DNA from: Luzula sylvatica
Taxonomy: Eukaryota; Streptophyta; Magnoliopsida; Poales; Juncaceae
Length of the DNA: 64,000 nucleotides
Direction of reading: 5' to 3'
Assembly: GCA_946800325.1 (NCBI GenBank)
Contig: OX326958.1
Span: 12,924,992 to 12,988,991 of the forward strand
The notes under the pieces were generated by a model. It was not told the origin of the DNA and ran no database searches. It saw nothing but the letters and a program-made list of their open reading frames with translations. Below, in pieces: positions 1-13,038 of this stretch. Every line of letters begins with the position of its first letter. Positions within the stretch are counted from its first letter, which is position 1. A program made the translations under genes and the position numbers.

Positions 1-473
1 TAATGAATCAGTTAGTTAGTTAGTTATCTAGTAGTTAGTTAGTTAGTTAGGTCATCAGTTAGTTATTTAGTTAGTTAGTAGTTACTTAGTTAGCTAGTAG
101 TTAGCTGGTTAGTTATTTATTTAGTTAGTTAGTTAGTTGGGGGGTATGTAGGAAGGTAGTTAGTTAGTTAGTTAGTTAGTTAATATGTATTTAAGAAGAT
201 AGTTAATTAGTAAATTAGTTAGTTATTATGTTTGTTATCTAGTAGTTAGTTAGTTAGTTATTTTGTCAGCTAGCTAGTAGTTAGTTAGTTAGTTAGTTAG
301 TACTTAGTTAGTTAGTTATTTAGTTAACTATTTAGTTATTTAGTTATTTTGTTTGTTAGTTATCTAGTAGTTAGTTAGTTAGCTAGTTAGTTATTTAGTT
401 AGTTAGATAGTTAGTTAGTTAATGGGAAGGTAGTTTGTTAGTTAGTTAGTCGGTATGTAGGAAGGATGGTAGG

Positions 474-511
<38 letters not shown>

Positions 512-707
512 ATAGGTGTATGTAGGAAGATAGTTATTTAGTTAAGTTTGTTAATTAGTTAATTAGTTAGTTAGTTAGTTATTTAGTTATTTAGTTAGTT
601 AGTTAATTAATTTGTTAGTTAGTTAGCTAGAAAGGTAGTTAATTTGTTAGTTAATAGGTATGCATGAAAGTAGTTGGTTAGTAAGTTAGTTAGTTAGCTA
701 GTAATTT

Positions 708-743
<36 letters not shown>

Positions 744-2233
744 ATTAGTTAGTTATTTAGTTAGTTAGTTAACTAGTTGTTAGTTAGTTAATTAGTACAT
801 TAATTAGTTAGTTAATTAGTTAGTTAGTAAGTTAGTTAGTAAGTGGGTATGGTCGAAGGTAGTTAGTTAGTTAGTTGGTTAGTTAGTCAATATGTATGTA
901 AGAAGGTAGTTAGTTAGTTAGCTAATTAGCTAGTAGTTAGTTAGTCAGTTTGTTTGTTAGTATGTAAGAAGGTTGTTAGTTAGAGAGTTAGCTTTATAGT
1001 TACTTAATAAGTAAGTTAGTTAGTTGGTCAATCGGTTAGTTATTTAGTTAGTTACTTAGTTAGTTAGCTAGCAGTTAGTTAGGTAGTGAGTTAGTTAGTT
1101 AATCAATATGTATGTATCAAGGTAGTATCTAGTTAGTTAGATAGTTAGTTAATTAGTTAGTTAATTAGTTAGTTAGTTAGTTAGTTTGTCAGTCAGTTAG
1201 TTAGTTAGTTATCTAGTAGTTAGTTAGTTAGTTTGGTCCTCAATTAGTTATTTAGTTAGATAGATAGTTAGTAGTTAGCTAGTAGTTAGCTGGTTAGTTA
1301 TTTATTTTGTTAGTTAGTTAGTTAGTTGGTGGATATGTACGAAGGTAGTTAGTTAGATAGATAGTTAATAAGTATTTAAGAAGATAGTTAGTTAGTAAAT
1401 TAGTTAGTTATTAGCTTAGTTATCTGGTAGTTTGTTAGTTAGTTAGTAGTTAGTGAACTATTTAGTTATTTAGTTAGTTAGTTTGTTAGTTATCTAGTAG
1501 TTAGTTAGTTAGCTAGTTAGTTATTTTGTTAGTTAGATAGTTAGTTAGTTAGTTAGTGGGAAGGAAGTTTGTTAGTTAGTCAGTGGGTATGTAGGAAGGT
1601 AGTTAGTTAGTTAGTTAGTTAATAGGTGTATGTAGGAAGATAGTTATTTAGATGTTTAGTTTGTTTGTTAATTAGTTAATTAGTTAGTTAGTTTGTTATT
1701 TAGTTAGTTAGTTAGTTTGTTATTTAGAAAGGTAGTTAGTTTGTTCGTTAATATGTATGTATGAAGGTTAGTTAGTAAGTTAGTTAGTTAACTAGTTAGT
1801 TAGTTAGCTATTAGTTAGTTAGTTAGTTAATTAGTTAGTTAGTTAATTATTTAGTTATTTAGTTAGTTAGTTAGTTAGTTAACTAGTAGTTAGTTAGTTA
1901 ATTAGTTCATTAATTAGTTAGTTAATTAGTTAGTTAGTAAGTTAGTTAGTTAGTGGGTATGTACAAAGGTAGCTAGTTAGTTAGTTAATTTGTTAGTTAG
2001 TTAGTTAATTGGTTAGTTAGTTAGTTAGTTAATTAGTTAGTTAATTCTTTAGTTAGTTAGTTAGTTAAATAGCTAGTAGTTATTTGGTTAGTTATTTATT
2101 TATTTAGTCAGTTACTTTGCTAGTGGGTATGTAGGAAGGTAGTTACTAAGTAAGTTAGTTAGTTAGTTAGTTATATAATATGTATGTAGGAAGATAGTTA
2201 GTTAATTAGTTAGTTATTTAGTTAGTTATCTAG

Positions 2234-2267
<34 letters not shown>

Positions 2268-2935
2268 TTTATTTATTCAGTTAGCAAGTAGTTGGTTGGT
2301 AAGTTAGATAGTAAGTTAGTTAGTTAGTTAGTTTGGGTATGTAAGAAGGTAGCTAGCTAATTCGTTAGTTCGTTAGTTAGTTAATTGGTCAATTAGTTAG
2401 TTAGCTAGTAGTAAGTTAGTTAGTTACTTAATTAGTTAGTTAGTGAGTTAACTAGTTAACTAGTTAGTTATTTTGTTAGTTTATTAGTTAGTTAGTTAGC
2501 CAATAGTTAGTTAGTTGGTTAACTAGTTAGTTATTTAGTTAATTAGGTAGTTAGTTAGCCAGTTCGTTAGTTAGTTCGTTTGTATGAAGGTAGTTAGTTA
2601 ATTAGTAAGGTAGGTAGTTAATTAGTTAGTTAATATGTATATATGAAGATAGTTAGTTAGTAAGTTAGTCTGTTAATTAGTTAATTTGTTAGTTAGCTAG
2701 TAGATAGTTAGTAAGTTAGTTAGTTAGTTAATTAGTTAGTTAGTTACTTAATTAGTTCGTGGTTATGTAGGAAGGTAGTTAATTAGTTAGTTAGTAAGCT
2801 AGTCAATTTGTTAGCTAGTAGTTACTTAGTTAGTTAGTTAATAGGTATGTAGGAAGTTAGTTAGTTAGTTAGTTAGTTAGTTACTTTGTTAGTTAGTTAG
2901 ATAGTTAATAGGTATGTAGGAAGATAGTTAGTTAC

Positions 2936-2978
<43 letters not shown>

Positions 2979-3424
2979 GTTCGTTAGTTAGTGGGTATCT
3001 AGGAAGGTAGCTAGTTAGTTAGTTAGTGAGTTAGTTAGTTATTTTGTCAGTTAATTAATTAGTTGGCTAGTTAGTTAGTTAGTTAGTTAGTTAGTTATTA
3101 TGTATGTGAGAAGGTAGTTAGTTAGTTAGTTAGTTAGTTAGATAGTTAATTAGTTAGTTAGTTAGTTAGTTAGTAAATAAGTTAGTTATTTAGTTAGTTA
3201 CTTTGTTAGCTAGATAATAGTTAGTTAGTTAGTGAGTCAGCTAATTAGTTAGTTAGTGTGTGAAGGTAGGTAGGTAGTTAATTAGTTAGTTAGATAGTTA
3301 GTTATTTAATTAGTTAGTTAATTAGTCAGTTGGTTAGTTAGTTATCTAGTAGTTAGTTAGTTAGCTAGGTAATCAGTTAGTTATTTAGTTAGTTTGTTAA
3401 TTAGTTTGTTAGTTAGTTGGTTAT

Positions 3425-3456
<32 letters not shown>

Positions 3457-4394
3457 GTTCTGGGTATGTAGGAAGGTAGTTAGTTTGTTAGTTAGTTAGT
3501 TAGTTAATAGGTATTTAAGAAGATAGTTAGTTATTAAATTATATAGTTATTATGTCAGTTATCTAGTAATTAGTTAGTTAGTTAGTTATTTTGTCAGCTA
3601 GCTAGTAGTTAGTTATTTAGTTAGTTATCTAGTAGTTCGTTAGTTAGTTAGTTAGTTAACTAGTTAGTTATTCAGTTAGCTAGTTAGCTTACTAGTTAGT
3701 TACCTTGTTAGTTAGTGGGTATGTAGGAAGTTAGTTAGTGGGTATGTAGGAAGGTAGTTAGTTAGTATGCTAATAGGTATGTAGGAAGGTAGTTATTTAG
3801 TTATTTAGTTAGTTTGTTAATTAGTTAATTAGTTAGTTATTTAGTTAGTTAGTTCGTTAGTTAGTTAGTTAGATAGGTAGTTAGATAGTTAGTAAATATC
3901 TATGTATGAAGGTCTTTCGCTAGTAAGTTAGTAAACTAGTTAGATAGTTTGCTAGTAGTTAGTTAGTTGCTTAGTTAGTCAGTTAGTTAGCTAGTTAATT
4001 AGTTATTTGTTTAGTTAGTTAGTTAGTTAGTTAGCTAGTATTTAGTTAGTTAGTTAATTAGTTAATTAATTTGTTTGTTAATTTGTTTGTTAGTAAGTTA
4101 GTTACTTAGTAGGATGTACAAAGGTAGCTAGTCAGTTAGTTAGTTAATTAGTTATCTAGTTAGTTAGTTAAGAGTTATTTATTTAGTTTGTTAGTTAGTT
4201 AAATAGCTAGTAGTTATTTAGTTAGTTAGTTAAATAGCTAGTAGTTATTTAGTTAGTTATTTATTTAGTTAGTTAGTTACTTGGTTAGTGGGTATGTTGG
4301 AAGGCAGTTAGTAAGTTAGTTAGTTACTTAGTTAATAGGGATGTAGGAAGAGAGTTAGTTAGTTAATTAGTTAGTTATTTTGTTAGTTATGTAG

Positions 4395-4436
<42 letters not shown>

Positions 4437-6545
4437 GCAAGTTAGTTAGTTAGTTAGTTTGTTAATATGAATGTATCAAGGTAGGTAGTTAGTTAATTAG
4501 ATAGTTAGTTAATGAGTTAGTTAATTAGTTAGTTAGTTAGTTAGTAAGTTAGTTAGTTAGTTATCTAGTAGTTAGTTAGTTAGTTAGTTCATCAATTAGT
4601 TATTTAGTTAGTTAGTTAGTTAGTAGTTAGCTAGTAGTTAGCTGGTTAGTTAATTATTTAGTCCGTTAGTTAGTTAGTTAGTTGGTGGGTATGTAGGAAG
4701 GTAGTTAGTTAGTTAGTTAGATAATATGTATTTAAGAAGATTGTTAGTTAGTAAAATAGTTAGTTATTATGTTAGTTATCTAGTAGTTAGTTAGTTAGTT
4801 ATTTTGTCAGCTAGCTAGTAGTTAGTTAGTTAGTAGTTTGTTAGTTAGTTATTTTGTTAACTATTGAATTATTTAGTTAGCTAGTTTGTTAGTTATCTAG
4901 TAGTTAGTTAGTTAGCTAGTTAGTTATTTAATTAGTTAGATAGTTAGTTAGTTAGTTAGTGGGAAGGTAGTTTGTTAGTTAGTTAGTGGATATGTTGGAA
5001 GGTAGTTAGTTAGTTAGTTAAAATGTGTATGTTGGAAGATAGTTATGTAGTTGTTTAGTTAGTTAGTTAGTCAATATGTATGTAAGAAGGTAGGTAGTTA
5101 GTTAGTTAGTTAATTAGCTAGTAGTTAGTTAGTTTGTTAGTTAGTATGTAAGATGATTGTCTGTTAGATAGTTAGTTAGATAGTTAGTTAATTAGTTAGT
5201 CAGTTAGTTAATCAGTTAGTTATTTAGTTAGTCACTTAGTTAGGTAGCTAGTAGTTAGTTAGTGAGTGAGTTAGTTAGTTAATCAATATGTATGTATCAC
5301 GGTAGTTAGTTAGATTGTTAGATAGTTAGTTAGTTAGTTAGTTAGGTCAACAGTTAGTTAGTTATTTAGTTAGTTAGTTAGTTAGCTAGAAGTTAGAAGG
5401 TTAGTTGTTTATTTAGTTAGTTAGTTAGTTTGTTGGTGGGTATGTAGGAAGGTAGTTAGTTAGTTAGTTAGTTAATATGTATTTAGGAAGATAGCTAGTT
5501 AGTAAATTAGTTAGTTATTATGTTAGTTATCTAGTAATTAGTTTGTTTGTTATTTTGTTAGCTAGCTAGTAGTTAGTTATTTAGTTAGTTATTTAGTTAG
5601 TAAGTCAGTTAGTTATCTAGTAATTAGTAAGTTAGTTAGTTGGTTAATCAGTTAGTTATTTAGTTAGTTACTTAGTTAGTTAGCTAGTAGTTAGTTAGTT
5701 AGTGAGTTAGTTAGTTAATCAATATATATGTATCAAGGTAGTTAGTTAGTTAGAGAGTAAGTTAATGAGTTAATTAACTAGTTTGTTAGTCAGTTAGTTA
5801 GTCAGTTAGTTAGTTAGTTATCAAGTAGTTAGTTAGTTAGTCAGGTCATCAATTAGTTATTTAGTTGGTTAGTTAGTTAGTAGTTAGCTAGTAGTTAGCT
5901 GGTTAGTTATTTATTTAGTTAGTTAGTTGGTGGGTATGTAGGTGGGTAGTTAGTTAGTTAGTTAGATAGATAATAGGTATTTAAGAAGATAGTTAGTTAG
6001 TAAATTAGTTTGTTATTATGTTAGTTATCTAGTAGTTAGTTAGTTAGTTATTTTGTCAGCTAGCTAGTAGTTAGTAAGTTAGTTAGTAGTTAGTTAGTTA
6101 GTTATTTAGTTAACTATTTAGTAATTTTGTTAGCTAGTTTGTTAGTTATCTAGTAGTTAGTTAGTTAGCTAGTTAGTTATTTAGTTAGTTAGATAGTTAG
6201 TTAGTTAGTTAGTTAGTGGCAAGGTAGTTTGTTAGTTAGTTAGTGGGTATGTAGGAAGGTAGTTAGTTAGTTAGTTAGTCAGTTAATATGTGTATGTAGG
6301 AAGATATTTATTTAGTTAGTTTGTTAATTGGTTAATTAGTTAGTTAGTTTGTTAATTGGTTAATTAGTTAGTTTGTTAATTGGTTAATTAGTTAGTTAGT
6401 TAGTTATTTAGTTAGTTAGTTAGTTAGTTATCTAGTCGTTAGTTTGTTAGCAAGTTTGTTATTTAGTTTGTTAGATAGTTAGTTAGTTAGTTAGTTAGTG
6501 GGATGGTAGTTTGTTAGTTAGTTAGTGGGTATGTAGGAAGGAAGG

Positions 6546-6579
<34 letters not shown>

Positions 6580-7969
6580 ATAGGTGTATGTAGGAAGATA
6601 GTTATTTAGTTAGTTTGTTAATTGGTTAATTAGTTAGTTAGTTAGTTATTTAGTTATTTAGTTAGTTTGTTAGTTAATTTGTTAGTTAGTTAGTTAGAAA
6701 GGTAGATAGTTTGTTAGTTAATAGGTATGTATGAAGGTAGTTAGTAAGTAAGTTAGTTAGTTAGCTAGTAATTTGTTAGTTAGTTAATTAGTTAGTTATT
6801 TAGTTAGTTAGTTAGTTAGTTAGTTAGGTAGTTAGTTAGTTAGTAGACTAGTTGTTAGTTAGTTAATTAGTTCAATAATTAGTTAGTTAATTAGTTAGTT
6901 AATATGTTAGTTAGTTAGTGGGTATGGTCGAAGGTAGTTAGTTAGTTAGTTAATTTGTTAGTTAGTTGGTAAGTTAGTCAATATGTATGTAAGAAGGTAG
7001 TTAGCTAGTTAGTTAATTAGCTAGTACTTAGTTAGTTAGTTAGTTAATTAGTTAGTATGTAAGAAGGTTGTTAGTTAGATAGTTAGCTTGATAGTTACTT
7101 AATTAGTAAGTTCGTTAGTTGGTTAATCAGTTAGTTATTTAGTTAGTTACTTAGTTAGTTAGCTAGTAGTTAGTTAGGTAGTGAGTTAGTTAGTTGATCA
7201 ATATGTATGTATCAAGGTAGTTAGTTAGTTAGTTAGTTACATAGTTAGTTAATTAGTTAGTTAATTAGTTGTATAGTTAGTTAGTTAGTCAGTTAGTTAG
7301 TTAGTTAGTTATCTAGTAGTTAGTTAGTTAGTAAGGTCATCAATTAGTTATTTAGTTAGTTAGTTAGTTAGTAGTTAGCTAGTTAGCTGGTTAGTTATTT
7401 ATTTAGTTAGTTAGTTATTTAGTTGGTGGATATGTAGGAAGGTAGTTAGTTAGTTAGTTAGTTAATAGGTATTTAAGAAGATAGTTAGTAAATTAGTAAA
7501 TTAGTTAGTTATTATGTTAGTTATCTAGTAGTTAGTTACTTAGTTAGTAGTTAGTTAACTATTTAGTTATTTAGTTAGTTTGTTTGTTAGTTATCTAGTA
7601 GTTACTTAGTTAGCTAGTTAGTTATTTAGTTAGTTAGATAGTTAGTTAGTTAGTTTGTGGGAAGGTAGTTTGTTAGTTAGTTAGTGGGTAGTTGCTTGTT
7701 AGTTAGTTAGTTAATAGGTGTATGTAGGAAGATAGTTATTTAGATGTTTAGTTAGTTTGTTAATTAGTTAATTAGTTAGTTAGTTTGTTATTTAGTTATT
7801 TACTTAGTTAGTCAGTTAGTTTTTTAGTTAGTTATTTAGAAAGGTAGTTAGTTTGTTAGTTAATAGGTATGTATGAAGGTAGTTAGTTACTAAGTTAGTT
7901 AGTAAACTAGTTAGTTAGTTAGCTATTAGTTAGTTAGTTAGTTAGCTAGTTAGTTAATTAGTTAGTTAT

Positions 7970-8000
<31 letters not shown>

Positions 8001-9366
8001 ACTAGTAGTTAGTTAGTTAATTAGTTCATTAATTAGTTAGTTAATTAGTTAGTTAGTAAGTTAGTTAGTTAGTGGGTATGTATGAAGGTAGCAAGTTAGT
8101 TAGTTAATTTCTTAGTTAATTAGTTAGTTAGTTAGTTAATTCTTTAGTTAATTCTTTAGTTAGTTAGTTAGTTTAGTTATTTAGTTAGTTATTTATTTAT
8201 TTAGTTAGTTACTTTGTTAGTGGGAATGTAGGAAGGTAGTTAGTTAGTCATTTAGATAGTTAATATGTATGTAGGAAGATAGTTAGTTAGTTAATTAGTT
8301 AGTTATTTAGTTAGTTATCTAGTTGTTAGTTAGTTAGTTAGGTCATCAATTAGTTATTTAGTTGGTTAGTTAGTTAGTAGTTAGCTAGTAGTTAGCTGGT
8401 TATTTATTTATTTAGTTAGTTAGTTGGTGGGTATGTAGGTGGGTAGTTAGTTAGTTAGTTAGTTAGATAGATAATAGGTATTTAAGAAGATAGTTAGTTA
8501 GTAAATTAGTTTGTTATTATGTTAGTTATCTAGTAGTTAGTTAGTTAGTTATTTTGTCAGCTAGCTAGTAGTTAGTTAGTTAGTTAGTAGTTAGTTAGTT
8601 AGTTATTTAGTTAACTATTTAGTAATTTTTTTAGCTAGTTTGTTAGTTATCTAGTAGTTAGTTAGTTAGCTAGTTAGTTATTTAGTTAGTTAGATAGTTA
8701 GTTAGTTAGTTTGTTAGTGGCAAGGTAGTTTGTTAGTTAATTAGTGGGTATGTAGGAATGTAGTTAGTTAGTTAGTTAGTTAGTTAATATGTGTATGTAG
8801 GAAGATATTTATTTAATTAGTTTGTTAATTGGTTAATTAGTTAGTTAGTTAGTTATTTTGTTATTTAGTTAGGTAGTTAGTTAGATAGTTTGTTAGTTTG
8901 TTAGAAAGGTAGTTAGTTTGTTAGTTAACAGGTATGTATGAAGATAGTTAGTTAGTAAGTTAGTTAGTTAACTAGTTTGTTAGTTAGCAAGTAGTTTGTT
9001 AGTTAGTTAGTTAGTTAATTAGTTAGTTAGTTATTTAGTTAGTTAGTTAGTTAGTTAACTAGTAGTTAGTTAGTTAATTAGTTCATTAATTAGTTAGTTA
9101 ATTAGTTAGTTAGTAAGTTAGTTAGTTAGTGGGTATGTACGAAGGTAGCTAGTTAGTTAGTTAATTTGTTAGTTAATTAGTTAATTAGGTAGTTAGTTCG
9201 TTAATTAGTTAGTTAATTAGTTAGTTAATTCTTTAGTTAGTTAGTTAGTTAAATAGATAGTAGTTATTTAGTTAGTTATTTATTTAATTAGTTAGTTACT
9301 TTGTTAATGGGTATGTTGGAACATAGTTAGTTAGTGAATTAGTTTGTTATTTAGTTAGTTATCTAG

Positions 9367-9400
<34 letters not shown>

Positions 9401-9429
9401 ATTAGTTAATTAGTGAATTAGTTAGTGAA

Positions 9430-9486
<57 letters not shown>

Positions 9487-9504
9487 AGTTAGCTGGTTAG
9501 TTAT

Positions 9505-9538
<34 letters not shown>

Positions 9539-9966
9539 GGTGGGTATGTAGTTAGTCAGTTAGTTAATAGGTATTTAAGGAGATAGTTAGTTAGTAAATT
9601 AGTTAGTTATTATGTTAGTTGTCTATTAATTAGTTAGTTAGTGATTTTGTCAGCTAGCTAGTAGTTAGTTAGTTATTTAGTTAGTTAGTTAGTTAGTTAT
9701 CTAGTAGTTAGTTAGTTAGTTATTTAGTTAGTTAACTAGTTAGTTATTTAGTTAGTTAGTTTGTTAGTTATCTAGTAGTTAGTTTGTTAGTTAGCTAGTT
9801 AGTTATTTAGTAAGATAGATAGTTAGTTAGTTAGTTAGCAGTAAGGTAGTTAGTTAGTTAGTTAGTTAGTGGGTATGTAGGAAGGTAGTTAGTTAGTTAG
9901 TTCGTTCGTTGGTTAATAGGTATGTAGTTAGTTTGTTAATTAGTTAATTTGTTAATTAGTTAATTT

Positions 9967-10003
<37 letters not shown>

Positions 10004-10368
10004 CTAATAAGTATGTAGTAAGATAGTTAGATAGTTAATTAGTTATTTATTTAGATAGATATCTTGTAATTAGTTACTTAGTTTGTTAGTTATTTGTTAG
10101 TTAGTTATTTAGTTAGTTGGCTAGTAGTTAGTTAGTTAGTTAGTTATTTAGTTAGTTAGTTAACTAGTTAGTTATTTCGTGAGTTAGTTAGTTAATAAGT
10201 ACGTAGGAAGATAGTTAGTTATTTAGTTAGTTTTCTAGTAGTTAGTTAGTTAGTTAGTTAATTAGTTAGTTAGTTATTTAGTTATTTATCTAGTAGTTAG
10301 TTAATTAGTTAGTTAGTTAGTTAGTTAATTACTTATTCAGTTAGTTAGTTAGTTAGTGAGCTAGTTAG
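1..10368 (+). repeat. Degenerate TTAG satellite array, plus orientation, segment 1
   Basis: Imperfect tandem GTTA/TTAG units fill the whole stretch; there is no credible gene. C is almost absent except in variants such as GCTAGCTAG. At irregular intervals (about 40 to 250 bases) the array is broken by punctuation blocks, for example near 144 (GGTATGTAGGAAGG), 184 (ATATGTATTTAAGAAG), 847 and 1106. Longer phrases recur in the same order (GTCAGCTAGCTAGTAG, TTATCTAGTAGTTAG, AGGTCATCAATTAG), giving a higher-order repeat. Bases 1-6080 recur near 48670-54790. The phrase block at about 5850-6380 recurs locally at about 8340-8880. It is not the plant telomere repeat (TTTAGGG). Function unknown. Confidence 0.95.
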
Positions 10369-12946
10369 TGTTATAAGCATATTTTATCATATATTTTAAT
10401 AAATAAACAAGGAAATTAAGTGGTAGATCAACATAAAATCACTTTATAAACTTCATATTAAATATTTGTTGATTAAAATAGTTTAACAAGAGTTTTGTGT
10501 TGATTTCAGGATATTAAGGCCAAATTTCGCAAATCTATTGTCATGGCTGTGTTCTTCTGGTCGAAACGAGCAATTTTGATATTCAGATCAAGTCATTTGG
10601 TGGAAAGACGGAGAAGTTACGAGAGTTTTTGTAAAAGGAGTCAGAAAGCAATTCAAAACCAACCCACTGCACCAAAGGCTACACCGAGAATCCCTCACTA
10701 GATCCTGGCGACCCTTGTCAGCAGCTCACCATACGAAAGACCACATAGGGTCGGAGTTGACTCACTACACGGATAATTGCAGACAAAACCTCTTATTTTA
10801 CCAGTGATCGTGTATGACGAATGGATCATGTGACCCACAATGAAGACCTGGACCCTCTCTCAAACTCCTTCCCTTACACGAACTCTACACAAGATCTGTC
10901 ACAGAAAACCAACAGAACGAGAAAATGGGAACCAATCAGAATCGAGAGAATGGACCAATCAGAACAAGGCATAACGGCCTCATTCTCTTCTCCATTTCAT
11001 CAGAAGGGTCACCTCAATTTAGCAATTAGCTGTATTATTAAAGAAGGAAATATCCCCTGCAATTAGACCCGTAGAAATCACTGGAGATAAGCTTCACCTT
11101 CTTCAATGGCGTAGAATCTCTGCAATTCTGAACCGTTACGCGTCGAGAGCATCTTCCAGTGCCATGGGACCCATTCTTGCTGCTCCTCAACCGTCGTGGG
11201 ACCCTCATAAGCCTCTACACCTCTCCGGTTCGCGCAATTCACTGGAGAATCGAGTGATTTTCACCCTATAAAGGGGACCCGAGACCCCCTCTTCTTGATA
11301 AGCCATTCTCGCGCCCAATTCTGGGGCCTCACAGCTCCCTCTCGCCATTGGCGTCTTCTCCCAGAGCTCTTTCGAGCTCCTCCCTCCACCAAATTCCTCC
11401 ATCCATAACTCAATTGAGCAAACTCCATTAACGATCCTCCTCCACTCTGCCATCTCTAACTCTCTCGATCTGTTCTATTCACTCCGAGCCACTCCAAAAA
11501 GCTTCTCGATCTCCTAATTTCACCTCTGCTTGGCCAATTTGATGTGAAGATTGAAGATCAGATCATCGCCACTCTTGATTACGATCTGAAGGACCACTGA
11601 CCAGCCATTGGAGCTGCTCGAGCTCGTAGGAACTGTCCAGAGAAGGAGGAGAGCAAGAAATGTCGAGGGAAGCACCGATCCAACCTGCCATCTCCATGCT
11701 TGGTTGTTTCCTGCACTCTATTTCTTTTTCCTTCATAATACTGGACAAGTAGATTCTGTGGATTTTAAATTCTGGTTTTGTAATTGAACGATACTCTGTG
11801 GGATTTTGTTTTCTAGGATTCTCTGAGTTGAATAGAATTGGTTTATAATTCTGATTTAATTTCCCTTATTTTCCTGGATTATATAAATCTGTAGATCTGA
11901 GTATTGAGTTTGTTTTTCCTGGATTGTGTGTTGGAACCTAGCATATGCAGGATGTTTGAATGCTGGATTTTATGGTTTAAATAGAATCTTGTTTTCTTGG
12001 ATTTTATGGTTTTAATATTCCCCTATTTTCTAGGAAAATGAACTCCTATGGATTTTTAGTATCCGAGATCATGGATCGAGAGTAATTCCATTAGGGGAAT
12101 TTGATGTTTTAATTGGTTGATGATTCTAGAAATCGAGTTTTATGTTTAAATAAATCTTTTGTTATTAAAACAATTGTGTTCATGATTTAAATATTAATTG
12201 GGGGATTTAATTGGTATATAATTATTTGCCTTAGTTAACATCTCGTTGTTTTAATGCTTAAATCAATAGTTAGTGGTTTATGATTGATTTATTGATTTAA
12301 GTAAGATTTTCATGAATAGAGATTCGATTGATTTGAGTATTTGGTTTATAATTATTTGAATTGATTCGAGTTTTTATCCTTGATTTTTGTGGTGATTAAT
12401 TGGTATATAATTAATTCATCACTCTTGCAATTGATTTTAGTTTTGAGAGATTTCTAGATGATCTAATTAGTTGAGACATCGTTTTCCCCAATATTCACAT
12501 CGAGGAAAGGAAATTTAGTTTTCCATTTTTGAGTTATTTTGTTGATTTTTATTTTATCTTATATTTTCTCTTTTTCTTTATAATTCTTGTTACCATTCTC
12601 TCGATCAACATTTCATTTTATTTTAAAGTTAAATATTCCTTGAAAATATAAATAAAAATTTCTTGTGAAACTTGAATTAAGAACATGCGCTAATATTGTG
12701 AAACATTAAGTCCATCGATAAATTTAAATTGTGATTGTGAATTGCTATAATTGAGAAAAATATACATTGAATATTTTAATTAAATTCGAGGCCACATCTC
12801 CTTGCGAACGATCCCTTTACTTGCTCTTTTACTATTTCAAAAATCATTCAAGTTTAGGAAAATATAAATACTAACTTTGATACTCGTAATTAGGAATTAA
12901 ATAAATCATTTATTAAAACGACACCTATATTGTCGAGTACATCAAA
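10369..12946 (+). repeat. 5' LTR of the outer element
   Basis: This is a direct repeat of 15339-16210 plus 19531-21237. It begins with TG. The exact 3' border is uncertain by about three bases: the conventional CA lies at 12943-12944, and the primer site starts at 12947. The short frames inside it (for example 10821-11066) recur in both LTR copies and show no recognisable protein, so they are not annotated as genes. Confidence 0.92.
11267..11272 (+). promoter_or_regulatory. Likely TATA box of the outer 5' LTR
   Basis: TATAAA sits in the context CACCCTATAAAGGGGACC, about 0.9 kb into the LTR, as expected for the U3/R boundary of a long plant LTR. The copy in the 3' LTR is at 19557-19562, just downstream of the nested insertion, so that LTR's U3 is split upstream of its core promoter. 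Position and motif only; no transcript evidence. Confidence 0.6.
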
Positions 12947-12964
12947 TGGCGCCGCTGCCGGGGA
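12947..12964 (+). other. Primer binding site, tRNA-Asp type
   Basis: TGGCGCCGCTGCCGGGGA lies immediately after the 5' LTR. It matches the complement of the 3' end of plant tRNA-Asp except for one base in the GTT/GCT position. This primer class is typical of the Athila lineage of Ty3/gypsy elements (family knowledge recalled). Confidence 0.85.
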
Positions 12965-13038
12965 GACGGCTTTAATCGTTTTAAATTTCTATATTCGATA
13001 TTATTTTTTTTCTTGATCTAATACGAATTTATTTTTCA

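Noticed and set aside
1..10368. Telomere or interstitial telomere repeat
   Set aside because: The unit is four bases (TTAG). Plant telomeres are TTTAGGG (variants TTAGGG, TTTTTTAGGG), and insect telomeres TTAGG. No GGG-bearing unit runs occur, so it is not telomeric sequence.
10821..11066. 81-residue frame in the outer LTR, also at 15791-16036
   Set aside because: It exists twice only because it lies in both LTRs. There is no domain, and it is upstream of the LTR TATA box. Chance frame.
12947..12964. tRNA gene near the outer 5' LTR
   Set aside because: Only an 18-base complement to the tRNA 3' end is present; there is no cloverleaf or A/B box. It is a primer binding site.
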